NCBI GenBank assembly: GCA_951812925.1
Contig: OX638371.1
Span: 117,017,124 to 117,081,123 of the forward strand
Origin: Calliopum simillimum
Taxonomy: Eukaryota; Arthropoda; Insecta; Diptera; Lauxaniidae
Length of the DNA: 64,000 nt
Direction: 5' to 3'
A model generated the notes under the pieces. That model did not search any database and was not told the DNA's origin. It saw only the letters and a list, made by a program, of their open reading frames with translations. The first letter of the stretch is position 1. Each line of letters starts with the position of its first letter. Positions 10,999 through 23,415 of this stretch are shown here, one piece after another. Position numbers and translations under genes: made by a program.

Positions 10999-11979
10999 GT
11001 AAGGAATTTATGTTGTAAAAAAAATTTAGGTTTAAGCCTCCACATCAATTTGCGCTCAGAGCACTCTTATTTTAACGTTGAAAGTCATGTTAAAGATCAG
11101 ATAATCTATTTGTTCGATCTGCCTAGTTTAGAATTATATCAGTTCACTTGAAATCCTTTTACCATTTTTATGAAATAAAAATGACAATTTCAATACAATA
11201 AATTTGTAACTTCTTAATCGGAAGTTGATAGTAAAACTTTGTTATTTTAAAGGTCATATGCAGTTCGGGGTATAAGCATCATTTTTTTTTTTTTCAAAAC
11301 TTCACTAAAATTTGTATATCAAAGCATTAGAATTTTATCAACCCGAGCCCATTCTCTTGAGCTATCAGTTCTTCTTCTTTGAACGTCACTTTAGCTTAAG
11401 ACACCACACATGGAAAACCAATCCAATCCAATGCATACAAACATCAAATGCCAGGTTCTTATAGGGTTTCTTACATCGATTTGAGTCTGAGTCTGAATGG
11501 AATGTCGTTGTAAGTAGTTCTGCGGCGACAATGGCAACCCTAAGGCAGTAAAAGGATATGCAATTACGGGTTGTTATTTCATAACTAACGCACTCACTTC
11601 ACAAAACAGCAATACTAAGGGGTTATGCCAGCTTGATGCTTAAGAAAATCTTTGAAAAATAATATATTGTAAAAAATAAGCTAAAATTGTTTCATCTCGC
11701 ACTCTTACCAAAATCATTTAGTTTGATAAATTCAATTCCAATTAAAACATTAAAAAGTACCACATCGACATCCTGAAGAATAAATAATTTTATGCATTAG
11801 GGTTTGTCCTTAAACTATTACTACGCATCAAGCTTTCTAATGAATTTTTTTGACTCATTTTGAGCTTCCCTTTTCAACTTTTTGCCCTCGATGGTATCAA
11901 CAATACTTTCTGTCAACGCTTTTCCTGGCCACAGGTGACCACTTGCTGCATAAGAGACTTAAAAGATTACTGAAATGCT
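10999..11979. other. No gene seen
   Basis: AT-rich DNA downstream of the candidate donor; it would be intron if that donor is real. No domain-bearing frame was found. Confidence 0.45.
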
Positions 11980-12765
11980 TTAACTCAGAACCGCTCTCGA
12001 AGTGGACTCCAGACTTTTCGAAAACCGAAAATTTTTTGTCGAGTTTTGGAGTTTCTTCACAACATTCAAAATTGTTCTGCGAAATTTAACCAGTTCTAGA
12101 GTTTTTTTTTTATGATAAAATTTTTGATAAAGAAATTTCTTGGAAAAAAAAGGTCTGACTAGAGTTCTGTATAGCGCTCGAGGAGTTCTACAAAAAATTT
12201 TGAGACTATTTTCCAAAATATTTGTTTTTTTTTTCATATTAATCGGTTAATAAGGTTTCACTGGTCACTCAGGAAGCAAAAAATTATCATAGGATAGCAC
12301 TCGAAGATCTCTAAAAGTTTCTGAAGTAATTGTTCCTTTTCTTTAATCGAAAAATCAGAAAAAAAAATTTCTAAGTGTCCGGAAAGAAAAATTAATATAA
12401 TTATTATTATTAACTAAAACTATTAGAAGTGTTCTGATAAGAGTTCTGGGTATCATTCGAAGAGTTCGAAAGAATATCCTAGTAACTTTTTTTCCAAAAC
12501 ATGAGCACTTTTTATATTAATATATTTATTATATTTTTTTCCTGAGTGATCTATGTAACCTTATATCGCGATTAACATAAAAAGAACAAATATTTTGGGA
12601 AAGAGCCACAAGGATTTTCTGTAGAATCCTTCGAGCGCTATCCAGTACTCTTTTTTTGCAAGAAATTTTTTATAATCATTTTTCGGTCCAATTCCGCAGA
12701 ACTATCCCAAATTTTGTGAAATAACTCAAGAACTATTCCTAACGGACTCAGAACTCTGAGTTCGG
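11980..12765. repeat. Foldback element with internal direct repeats
   Basis: The left arm (about 11,980-12,235) and the right arm (about 12,570-12,765) are imperfect reverse complements. Paired blocks include gtatagcgctcgagg on the left with cttcgagcgctatcc on the right, and ccaaaatatttg with caaatattttggg. Between them lie at least two more diverged copies of the same unit (aggatagcactcgaaga near 12,291, gggtatcattcgaagag near 12,447). The structure is therefore a set of ~150-bp units that changes orientation, not a simple hairpin. No coding potential is seen. Confidence 0.6.
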
Positions 12766-12837
12766 TTTTTGAAAATTCCGGCGCCAGCTTCAAATGGGTA
12801 AAATAATGGAAATGAAACAGTAAGGATGTTACCTTTG

Positions 12838-13325
12838 GCCCGGAAAAATATTAAATACGCTACACTGCAATATTTGGAAAATTTTGCTTGTACGGGAGGT
12901 ATCACGACCTCTTGTCTAAATTCACCAAGCTTTTGCTCAGATCTTGAACTTACTGTTCTCAGTGTCTAAGTGAAATTTGGTTCGATTATCCCAAAACCGC
13001 TTTTAGTATAGCATTTTGGATCTTTTGCCTATACGAAAGGTGCCACGCCTTTTTCTCCGAGTTTGCCTAGTTTTTGCTCAGAGCTTGCGCTTACCGTCCC
13101 TAGTATTTACAAGTATTTTGATTGCATTGTCGTGAAAAAATCTTTTAAAGTTGCATTTTGAACATATTTTTTGTATGGGCGGTAGGCGTGCTCATTTTCA
13201 ATTCAACGACCTAACTTTGACGACGAAGGCAGTGCATCAAATTTCATCGAATTATCTTGCTCCAAAAAAAATATTAAAATGATTTCAACGGACAGAAAGA
13301 CATTCGACTCAGGAGGTGTGAAGTA
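12838..13325 (+). repeat. Dispersed fly repeat, copy B
   Basis: It has the same order of blocks as copies A and D: a start with taaatacgctacactgcaat, two diverged ~140-bp subunits (tgtacgggaggtatcacg near 12,892 and cctatacgaaaggtgccacg near 13,028), then the unique tail with tgggcggtaggcgtg, cctaactttgacgacgaagg and actcaggaggtg. It is more diverged than copy D and stops at about 13,325 without the last ~100 bases of the tail. Confidence 0.65.
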
Positions 13326-14240
13326 ACATTTAGAAATCTCATGGTGTCATTACCCCTTAATCCAAAGGAATAACTTAAAACAAAAGCAGAAGATTTTTCA
13401 TAACAAAAAAGCCATGAATATTTACGAGGGCGAATGTGTGCAAATGACTGAATCGATCAAACGAGTTCTCTTATGTGCAGCAGTGAAGTGGTTAAGGAAG
13501 CCGCAGCCGCTGCTGAGATATCAAAATTCACGTGGTTTTCATATTAATTACTTAAAAACGTATTCGAAATGCATAAAATTATAAAAAATTAAAAAAAAAA
13601 ATGAAGAGAAAGGAAGCTTGAACGTTCCTTTGACTTTTTTCTTATTTTACTTTATTTTTAAAATTTTTTTTCTTTTTACATTTTAAGAATTGTTCAAGTA
13701 TATCGTGATGCCTGTTGTCGTACATATTTGTTTATTCCTTTTTATGTGTTGGACTTAACACATGTCATTCCAAGTGTTAAAAATTAAAAAAGGGAATTGT
13801 CGTGAAGTGACGGAATAATTCAAAAAAAAAATTCCCTGTATTGTGAGTCTTATATTGAGGTGTCAATTTCAACGCCCAGCTTTCATTGTTTGGTTTTTAG
13901 GCTGGCAGCGTTTTTGTTTTGCAAATTTGTTTGACGTGCTTCTTCATGTGCATATAAAGCATATACTATGTATATTATGTACCCGCCTGGAAACAGAGTA
14001 AGAGCTTACAAAGAATTCATTTTAAATTTTAACATAAGAAATTTAACAGCGGAATTTGTTGAAAAAAGAAATTATTATAATGATTCAAAACAAGAATTGT
14101 AAGAAACCCATATGTGCCGCTTTGGCACAAAATATATTGTACTCTACCAATTTCAATTATTTTTTCGTAGCACTACATATGTATGTATCGGAAAGATGAA
14201 TATGGCGTACTTATTTTTTCTGATTTATTCAAAGTTAATT
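13326..14240. other. No gene seen
   Basis: AT-rich spacer. A short GC-rich patch at 13,495-13,520 (ccgcagccgctgctgag) and a 19-base near-palindrome aggaagcttgaacgttcct at about 13,611 are the only notable items. Confidence 0.4.
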
Positions 14241-14580
14241 AGGCATGTCGTGAAATCCGATTGATTTCAATCACTTTTCATTTGGGAGGCTTTTTGATGA
14301 AAACGGTGAGTCGAACGATAAAAAGTACAAGAATCTCTTTTGTGGAGAAAAACAGGTTCTACAAAAAGTATAAATTTGCATCAACGTAAAAATAACCGTT
14401 TAGAAAATATTCGATAAAATCAAATTTTTTCGACTTTTTGCAGTTTTTTAGGAATATTTCCTAAACGGTTATTCTCCACAAAATAGATACCTATACTTTT
14501 TATCGTTCGACTCACCGTTTTCATCAAAAAGCCTCCCAAATGAAAAGTGATTGAAATCAATCGGATTTCACGACATGCCT
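14241..14580. mobile_element. Palindromic foldback MITE with near-identical arms, 340 bp
   Basis: The outer ~87 bases at each end are exact reverse complements over all positions I compared, beginning aggcatgtcgtgaaatccg and ending cggatttcacgacatgcct. The inner part still pairs (aaccgtttagaaaatatt with aatatttcctaaacggtt). The identity of the arms points to recent activity or to arm-to-arm conversion. A related, much more diverged copy lies at 34,917-35,293. Confidence 0.85.
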
Positions 14581-16612
14581 GAATATGTGATTTTTAGTTT
14601 AAGCAGAGAAATTTTCACACAAGCACAAATAATTTTATATGCTAGCACGTTGTTTAGGCTTACTTAGCTGCATCTTGAGATCCATGCAGTTATTGTTTTT
14701 TAAATACAAAACCACTACAAGTTTTATGTTTAACATTTGAAAATTCATAATTTGCAGATACAGTGCTTTATTTGGGGTAGTAATTTTGTATGCGCCAAGA
14801 AAAGGCAAGTTCCGCTTGATCCTTAGATCAATTTACGCCATTTTTTTTCGTTCTGCAAACTACGAGTGTCGTTACACCACCCATTAGATCATCACTGAAA
14901 GGTTTTCTCGCGAATATGCAAATTTTGCAATTTGCGTTGCAATGTTGCACTCAACTGAAAAGTCAACAACGCACATTACAAACAGTCAATTGTTGTTTTG
15001 TTGTTGTTGGTTACCATCATTGCCGCGTGTGCGTTGAGTGTCAACAATGACACCTCAACATATCCGGGCGCTGCGTTGCCGACAGTTAAAGCCATATTGC
15101 CGCCGCCGCCGCTGCTGCCACACCCCATTCGCATGCGTGCGCATAACAACTGCAACAAACACAAGCAATAACGCCTACAAATTTGAATTTTGCAGCAATT
15201 TTGAAAGCAACATTTGATGCCAGCAACACCAACAACACAAAACAAAATTAAAATCGGCACACGAATTACAAAAATTTTTGATTAAACCATCACAACAGGG
15301 AACAAGGAGGTGGAACAAATGTACCACTATCCACCAAAATACATGCTGATGGAATCATGTTGCTCTCTCTCTGACTTTGGTGGGCTGGTTACGTTCATAA
15401 ATTTACATTTTTATTGAATTTACGAGTGTGGAACAGCACATTTTAAAGCCCTTAACAAAAACAACGGCCATTAAATTATAAAAAAGTCATATTAACATTA
15501 CTGTTTTAATAACTTCATTAATGCTGCGTCTAACAGCAACAAAAACAACGAAACGGCTAAATACTTTTCTTTATTAACAAAATTCATCCGTATCAGCGCT
15601 GAACTAATTAAATATACGCCCACCGACAGCATCAGCTAACAACGGCAACGAAAAAGAAATGCTTTTTTAAGAATCTTCCCCTTTTATCTGATTTAATGAC
15701 CATATTTAAGATTCGGCCATCCTTTAAGCAGATAGCAAAGTGTTGTTGTTTTTTATATTTTCTCTTGTTGGTGTTATTATACATATTTTGACTTGGAACT
15801 CAAAATAAATTCTTTTGTTTGCAACTTTTCAACTGGAGTGTTAAGGCCCTAAGCCACAATGACCCTTCTTTTCATTTTTATTCAGTAAGAAATGAAGAAA
15901 GTAAACATAAAGTTAAATATTCCTAAAGCATAGCTTCTCCAACTTTTTTCGCTTGTCGAGTTGTTGTTTATACGGGCCGAGACAGTGTTACACTGTGGAA
16001 CAAAATTTGGTCGCCAAAAGTTTACTCGGATCTGACGCTGCGGGGTGAAAATATAGGCCAAAATGAAAGACCATTTGGCTCAGTTTGGTTCAAGTTGGCT
16101 CTAGTTTTCGAGAAAAGGCCGTTTGAATTTTGTTCCTTGAGCTATGTGGTTTTTTAATATATCTCGTAAGTAAACTGAGTTTTATAGCATTTGGGGTGGG
16201 GTTTTGTTCTTCTCGTTCTTATCTACACTTTCACTACCAAATCAGTGCTTTTGGATGCATGTTTGGGAAGTTAGAGCACAAGATTCCCAAAAAAGTGATA
16301 TTTTTCGCATTTCATGACATTCGGCTCAATAGAAATCACCCGAATGGTAGATTTATGCGTTTTAACCTATAGCCGAGATCCATACAAACACTTTGATATA
16401 ATATATGTGGCATATGGGCAAAAATTTCTAAAAAGAGCCACCTAAGAAATTAAACGTAAAAAAGGCTTTAACAAAATAATGTTTTATAACAACTAGTAAA
16501 GATTTTGTAAAAATGTTTTTTTAGAGATATTAAGCATCCAGGGGTAGTTGTGGTAAGAAATAGTCTTATAGCAATATTTTGTTTTTTTTTTTTTTTTTTT
16601 GATTTGAATTTA
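14581..16612. other. No gene seen; GC-rich patch at about 15,010-15,150
   Basis: Mostly AT-rich DNA. The patch at 15,010-15,150 is open on both strands (plus frame with hydrophobic IVVLLLLVTIIAACA then proline-rich; minus frame cysteine- and glycine-rich), but neither frame has an ATG start and both run through TTG/CAA repeats. I do not call a gene. Confidence 0.4.
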
Positions 16613-17680
16613 TAGGGGAAGACGGGGTAGATTCGTACACGGGGCACCTTCGTACAGTGGCTTTATTTCGAAAACTATAGAAGTTAGCATGTCCGCTTCT
16701 TCACATGCAATATTGGTGCTTTTGCAGCCATTTAGCTTGTGAAATGTGGCGGTGGTACGATTGTTGACTTGGCCGAAAAAAGACTTTGTGTGTTTTTCCA
16801 GTGCAAAAGTAATTTTCTTATCTGACTTTAACCTCGTTTAATGGTAATAACTTTATGCTAAAATTTTAAAATACTTCTACTAGTTGAAAAACAGATATGC
16901 TTTTTTATTGTGTGTTTACTAATTTTGCGATTTTGCTAATAGTTTTAATAGAAATAACAACAATCTATATTGATCAGTTTGGGGCACATTCGTGCTTATA
17001 GTTACGGGGTACATTCGTACACACAAATTTACCCCTATGAAGCGTAATTTCAATTTATTTAGTATAACAAAATTAAGAGCCGATGTATAATTACCAATTA
17101 ATTCATGGAATTACTGAAACACGTCTGAAAGCAAACGCAATACTCCAAAGATAACCTTAAATTACCGCTAGTCGACAGCTATGAAAGTAATTTCTCAATA
17201 GATGCAGTTAATTATGCTTGGGGCAACGGGATAGTTTATTCCTTACTCCTTTCACACTTTTCACACCGTCTCCAACAAATAGAGGCTTGATTGGGCCTTT
17301 TAATTGAAAACTGAGAGCTGCATTCAGCAATTGGAATATCAATAACCATGGAAAAGTTCCTACTATGTACAATATTTCAAGTCTGGATAAAGTTTTCAAT
17401 CGTGTCATGGTAAAAATATTACAAGTGCATTTGAAATAACAAGAATATGGCCATTTAACAAACTTTTGTGCAGCGACGAAGATTTTGCATCTGTTGGGAC
17501 TTACCAGTCAAGTTCTATGGCAGATCTGCATGCGAAAGATGTTCTATACTTTCATGAGGATACTCTTTCATTCGATCCACATACGATTTCATCGCCTTAA
17601 TGCTGCATCCACCGTTGCACGTATACCCCACGTTATGTACGAAAGTACCCCGCATATGGGGCACATTCGTACATTTTGAG
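16613..17680. mobile_element. Probable decayed element with repeated ATTCGTAC words
   Basis: The phrase ggg(g/t)-(a/c)-CATTCGTAC recurs: gattcgtac at 16,629, ccttcgtac at 16,648, cattcgtgc at 16,987, cattcgtac at 17,012 and 17,663, and inverted gtacgaaagtacccc at about 17,637. The left edge (ggggaagacggggtag) looks like an element end, but I could not find a clean matching TIR on the right, so the limits are approximate. On the minus strand near 17,513-17,590 a 25-codon open stretch (MKSYVDRMKEYPHESIEHL) could be a transposase remnant, but the family is not recognised. Confidence 0.45.
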
Positions 17681-19072
17681 TATCTTCAGAAAATCTGTCA
17701 TTGCTCTTAAATGATAAATCGGACTGTCTTTAGCTTACACTACATTAAAAGCTTAATATTGTACTTATTTTACTGCATACTAGATATTTTGAAAAAGCTG
17801 GTAGCTTCCCTTATTTTCTTAAAACAAATCAAATAAAGTTACTTTTTTTTTTTTTTTTTTGCATAACAGCGAAAAAAATTAGAACTTTGCATATGCTGCA
17901 TTGAATTTTTGCTGTGATTCTCGTCTAATCTATGCAAAAGATGAATAAAGCATGCTTGGTCGAGTTCTTGGTTTGTAGGTGAATTCGACTGAAGATCCCA
18001 TATGGTTATGGGTGAAACGTATCGAAAACCAACCTACCAACAAAATTTTTTGGTTTTTTTACCTATGCATTTTGCCTTGTTTTTGTAATGTTGTTGTTTT
18101 TACTCAAAAACACAGAACAGTAAGCTCATACCACAAAACACTTGACACGTGATTTTTTGGTAGCTAGTCAAATAAAGTTACATTACATTCATAACAGCAT
18201 TAACAAAAATGAATTCATTAATTTAATTTTTCTCCACAATTTATTTTGATACTCAATTCAAGTGACACAAAACCCAAATTATTTCAATTGCAAAAAACGA
18301 AAATTGTAATTTGTTTCCGTCACGATTAAAATTTATTTTCTTTACAAACTAAAAACTGATATCAAACTAGCCCCCACTGCATCCCTTTTTCACTAGTTTC
18401 GTAGACTGCCTCATATTTTTACTGCAGGGAAGTTAAAAAAAATCCCACTGGGAAACGCTAGTAAATATCTCCAAACCATTTTTTTCTCTTGAAAACGTTG
18501 AAGATCTTTTGTTTTGTTTTTTTTTTTTTTTTTTGATTTTTTGAAACTATTAGTAAGACAAACAACTGTCTTATGAGCTTAAAAGTTTTTAGTTCATTAA
18601 GTCTTTGCTAAATTTTTGTAACGCGTTTTTTGTTTTTTTATGTATTTTTCTACTCCTTTTTGTTGGTTTGAAATCTCTATAAATTTTCATTTTACTTATT
18701 TTTGGTTTTTGTGGCTTTGCTGACCCACTTTGTATACCGCTTATGGTTCAATTTTACTGCACGTTTTCATTCTGCTGAATATTTTGCTTAGCATGTTTCT
18801 TCATTATCTGCTCTTTTCTTTATGAACTGTTAAGAGTTTTCTTTAGATTTTCTGTTATTTATGGAGTTTTCTACTGCTTATTAACTACTCTTTTTGTACT
18901 CATTATACTGATGGTTTTCTTAACCGAATTTCACTCGGAGCAATGATGTTTTATGAACAACAAAAAATGCAAAACACCAAAAAATACTGATGCAAAATGC
19001 ATCACATATCTTATAGCTAGGGAGGGAGCTGCTGGCAGAAAATATCATGTGATAACATTCGGCAAAAAAAGA
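17681..19072. other. No gene seen; several long T runs
   Basis: AT-rich DNA with poly-T runs near 17,842-17,859 and 18,515-18,534. No supported feature. Confidence 0.45.
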
Positions 19073-19948
19073 TAGAGTAAGTTAGGGTAATGTGGACTAT
19101 GTGGGTAATGTGGTGCACCCTTTTATTTCCCATATATAACAATTCTGTTTGTTTGTGCATATAAAAGCTCGAAAAACATATTTTTTACGCTCTTCGGCTT
19201 TTCTGTTATGCTTCTTACACGTGTGCAATTTCTTAATATAAGCTGTGAGGTCAAATTGACTTTCTTTAGTACATACTGAATAGCTAAATAATTTCCTCAG
19301 AACTCTGTTTTCTAAAATTCAAATAACTCTAATACATTTGTGGAGCTATTATTCAACGACAAAATGCATAAGTACGTCTGATTTTACATTGCTTTTATAT
19401 ATTTAATGATTATTTCAAAAAAGTGATGTTTCGGGTAATGTGACCTACCCCATATTATTTAAGGCTGATTACTATTACACCTTAAAAAGCTAATTACTTG
19501 TGTGGGATACCAGGGTTTGAGTAATATGGTGCACTATTTTACGTATGATTCGGTATTCCTTATGACTTATTCATTTGTTAGTATGAATTTGGTTCATCTT
19601 ACTAAAAAATATTCTTTAATAAGCCTTTACAGCTATTGTGTAGCAATTATAATTTAAAATAATACAACTCAACTTTTAGTCAACAAAAGTTGCGAATAAC
19701 GGTATTACTTTAGCAAATGGACAGGGTGATCCACATTACCCAACACTTTTCTTTTTCAGCTATTTTTAGGTACTGTCAATTTATCTGGCCTCACGCTTGA
19801 AGAAGTTAATATTTTAGTTTATAAATTATATAATAGTAAAAACAATAGAATAACTAATACTAATTAATTGACCGGTTAGTTTGGTCATTACTTTGATAGA
19901 AATTGGCGAAAAAGGAAAAAGGTAACCACATTACCCGAACTTACTCTA
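19073..19948. mobile_element. Non-autonomous TIR element with GGGTAATGTGG words, 876 bp
   Basis: The ends tagagtaagttagggtaatg and cattacccgaacttactcta are inverted repeats with one or two differences. The word gggtaatgtgg occurs at 19,085 and 19,103, as gggtaatgtga at 19,433 and as a degenerate gagtaatatgg near 19,519. Its reverse complement ccacattaccc occurs at 19,731 and 19,926. The word thus points one way in the left part and the other way in the right part. No transposase is present. TIR-proximal, oriented word arrays of this type are commonly transposase-binding sites in other families; that role is inferred here. Confidence 0.7.
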
Positions 19949-22185
19949 ATTGTGAAGATTTGAGTTAAACAATCAATATAAGCCATTTCTGCGAATTATT
20001 TGTTGCTGATATTGACAATTACAGCTTTCGAAAGATGTTAAAAAAAAAAATTACTGTGGTATTAAACTAGAACCAACGCGTCTGCCGCCTATTTTAAAAA
20101 ATTGACTTAGCTTAAAAAATAAATAAATGCAAGCAGCAGACAGTTTTCGTGCTGCGCTTTTGAGTTATTAATGTTTTCTCAATTTTAAGGACATGAAAAA
20201 TTATGCGAACTAATCGTCAGGCAGACTACGTTTTTAGTGGAGATAACATCATAAGGAGTAATGAAACCATTTCTGCCATTCCAATATTGCAGCAAAAAAT
20301 AACTATAGGCTGTGATCATCTCACTTTTTTCGAAATTTGCAGTTGGGTTCTCTGATTTTTATAAAAATTCACAGAGATGTTCTAAGTGCTTAGCATGGAG
20401 ACCTCTCATTATTAGTTTTGCGAAAAAAATTTTTTTTCCAAGTTATGGGCATGGAACTTCAGAGTGTCCAAGTGGTGTTTTTGCGAAAAATATATAACTT
20501 ATAACTTATATAACTTTGTGAAAATGAAAACAAAAAAAATCATTTTTCTACTTAAGTCATTTTATCGTATCTTCTGAATGCCCTGAGCATGAAAATATAA
20601 GGGACAGACACTTTTTTGTATATGGCGTTAGACCGGAGTATACTCTGCTATCTTATAAACTATAAGTCGCATGAAAGAAGCTTTTGCAACTTTATTGTAG
20701 TACATTTTTAGAGCTTTAATTTTTCTATAAAAATAAGCGTAAACAAGATACATGCAAAAAACTGTTTTTGTGACCTTGGGCCTTGATTATCTTGACATGA
20801 AAACACGATAGTATATGTGTATGTAGTTTTCTGCCAAGCCAGCTGCATAACTATTACTCCTGTTGTTCACATTCTTTAAGCTGACAGAAAATATAAAAAT
20901 ACTGTTTTGAGTAACTTGTAGTCGAGTTGATGAAAATGCATACCTTCCAGAATTTAGGAAATTTTAGTGGATCGACCTAGCCAATCTCGAATAACTGGGC
21001 CTTATTTCTAACATAAAATGAGATGAAAAAATAAAAAAAAAAAATTTAAATGTTTCCACTATTTCTTTTTATAAAATTTTTAGATTTATTTGCACTTAAA
21101 TCTAAATCTTATAAACTTCTCCTTTTGCCCATTAAAGATATAGATGCCTAAATCTGCAACAAAGTCTTCTACAATGCCGTAACTACTAATGCAACATATT
21201 GTGCGCCTTTCCAAATTATGCAAATTGCTTTGTCGTAAGGTGCATTCAAGCATTTCATGGTTACAAATTTTTTACTTTGTGACATTTCACAAATTAGCAT
21301 TGAATGGTTTTAGCCACAATACGATTTATTAGGCTGCCTAAAGTCATTGCCTACATTTCGTGGCCTTTCACTTAGGTATAGATGTAGTTTTCTACGAGTA
21401 CTCTTTTATTTAAGATATATAAGATTTTGAGCAAAATTTTACTTAATACTATCAAAATTTTTTATTTTACTATGACATGCAATAATTTAACCCAATTGTG
21501 CGCGAATCTCAAATTTTTCTTTGTCGTTCGCTTCACATGAAATGTCCCATTTATTCATATGGCACTTAAATCAAAGCAGTACAGCTAAGTAATATGTTAC
21601 TTGAAATCACCCGTATCCGTATATGTTGGAAACTTGAGTCAGCCTGTCAAGTGCACTCTTACTCATTTGTACAAAGTATTTCCAATTTCAAAAATATGTC
21701 GTCTTTTAAATTTGTGATGTGTTTGCTTATCCTTTTTGTATACACTCTGTTAGACAGATTTGCTTGTAAGGACATCTAAGCTTGCTGTCAAAAGTTAAGA
21801 TAAATCTCGGTAAACATTTGTGGTATTGTTTTGTCTCAATGTGTGTGAATATTTGTGGCTCCCATTAAACCTAAACCACATAATAACAAAATGTTTTTTT
21901 ATTTTTTGTCCCGCAAATATTCAACAACAGACTTATCAGGCATTAAAATGGATACTTGAACTTTTGCATATAAAGCACGATATTACATATCTTTTAACTT
22001 TTACTCATTAGCACAAAGTTATTTGGTCCTCCCTTTTTCTGTGCTGTATTTTGGATTTTCTTTTTTTTTTCAATATACACAAAAGTTATTCGAAAAATTA
22101 TTTTGTTATAAAGCAAAGCTAATGACCATGTGGTTAGAAAATCATTTAAATACTACCTAAATATTTCAAAAGTCAGAGAAAACTG
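19949..22185. other. No gene seen
   Basis: AT-rich DNA. Short open frames at 20,312, 21,594 and 21,820 (plus) have no domain signal or splice context that I can support. Confidence 0.45.
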
Positions 22186-22189
22186 TCAA

Positions 22190-23110
22190 TTTTTGTTACA
22201 ATAAGTAAATTCTCCTAAACCGTTAGCTCCTAGGTTTAACTTTATCCTCCGGGTAAAAGGTATCAGTTTGGTTTTACTAGGTTTTATTTCGAGCCCTTTC
22301 TCTTGGCAGCAGCCTATAGCTAAGTTAAGAGCTGGTTGCATTCGTTTAGCTACTGTAGAGTCAAACATACCTCTTACCTCTAGATCGTCAGCAAAGCCTT
22401 GGACCTCAAATTTGTGATCTAATAGTTCATCGACGATTAGTATCCATAGAAACGGTGACTTCACACCTCCCTGGGAGCATCTTTTAATTTTCCTCACAGT
22501 TTGTCTGTAACCATTTTATAGATGTCTGTTGAGGACCTTATCACTGATTATTTAAGTACTCCCTTTCTAATCAGTGTTTCCTCATTTGACTTGAATCACA
22601 TGTTGTCAAAGGCTTCCTGTATGTCAATAGATGAACAAAGAGCCACATCCTTATCCCCCAAAGCCTTCTCGATTTTAGTCATGCGGTTTCAATCGATTTA
22701 CCTGTTCGGTAAGCATATTGTTTAGGTATTCCTTTAGAGATACTGATCAAAAATTTTCTCCGTTGCTTTAAGAAGAAACGATGTTAGACTTGTAGGCGTG
22801 TGGTCCGTCTTTTTTCCCACTTTGGTAATGAAAGCAACTCAGACTACAGGCACTACTCCTAATTCTAGGCTTAGTCTGAAGATATTAGTTAGATTGTGTG
22901 CCAATATATTTATGCCTTTCTGTAATAAACAAGGTTGAATATTGTCTGCCCCAGAAGATTTAAATGGGCTAAAACTGGAGATTGCTCATTTAACTTTGTC
23001 AATGGTATAGATTCTATGGGCTATAGAGACATCAGGAATTAGTATTTCTGATTGGTTCCCAAGGCTCCTCACACTTACTTAACACAGCCTGAAAAGTGTG
23101 TGTCTAGTAA
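22190..23110 (-). pseudogene. Non-LTR retrotransposon reverse transcriptase, decayed fragment
   Basis: On the minus strand the conserved blocks of a non-LTR reverse transcriptase appear in order across several frames: LGVVPVV then AFITKVGK (fingers), TSLTSFLLKATEKIFDQY, a block reading QYAYRTGKSIETA, then DIQEAFDNM (palm, first catalytic Asp), RCSQGGVKSPFLWILIVDELL split by a few changes, and GFADDL (the xADD/YxDD catalytic box). The tail CCQEKGLEIKPSKTKLIPFTRR matches the usual block after the palm. Frame changes and stops (for example in VVPVV-stop-VAF) show the copy is dead. The pattern fits the R1/LOA/Jockey part of the non-LTR tree; I cannot place it more finely. Endonuclease and 3' end are not seen. 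Confidence 0.75.
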
Positions 23111-23148
23111 TAGTTGTCCTGTTTCTTCTGAGCTTTCCGTAAAACCCT

Positions 23149-23299
23149 CATTTCGTCGGCTGAGTATTATTTTACCGTAAACGCCACTTCGTTGAAAAAG
23201 CAAAAGCAGATAACTTGTGCTCGTCTCTACACAAGTTATGTGCTTTTACTTTTTCAACGAAGTGGCGTTTACGGCAAAATAATACCCAGCTGACGATTT
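23149..23299. mobile_element. Palindromic MITE, about 150 bp
   Basis: The left arm atttcgtcggctgagtatta and right arm taatacccagctgacgattt pair with three mismatches, and the inner segment ccgtaaacgccacttcgttg pairs perfectly with caacgaagtggcgtttacgg. The loop is about 15 bases (gtgctcgtctctaca). The arms differ at only a few positions, so this is a fairly young copy. Confidence 0.8.
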
Positions 23300-23323
23300 G
23301 TCAATTTATGCGTTGAAAGGCCG

Positions 23324-23415
23324 TTTGAGTGTTCTTTTATAAAGGACTTTTGGAGTCTTGTAGCTGGGGTTTGAGTGTTCTTTTATAAAGGACTTTTGGA
23401 GTCTTGTAGCTGGGG
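23324..23415. repeat. Perfect 46-bp tandem duplication
   Basis: The unit begins tttgagtgttcttttataaa and ends cttgtagctgggg. Two copies (23,324-23,369 and 23,370-23,415) are identical at every base, so the duplication is recent. A third copy starts with tttga and then diverges. Confidence 0.9.

Noticed and set aside
14976..15260. Cysteine- and glycine-rich minus frame and a hydrophobic plus frame over the same bases
   Set aside because: Neither has an ATG start, both run through TTG/CAA/GCC repeats, and no splice signals of quality flank them.
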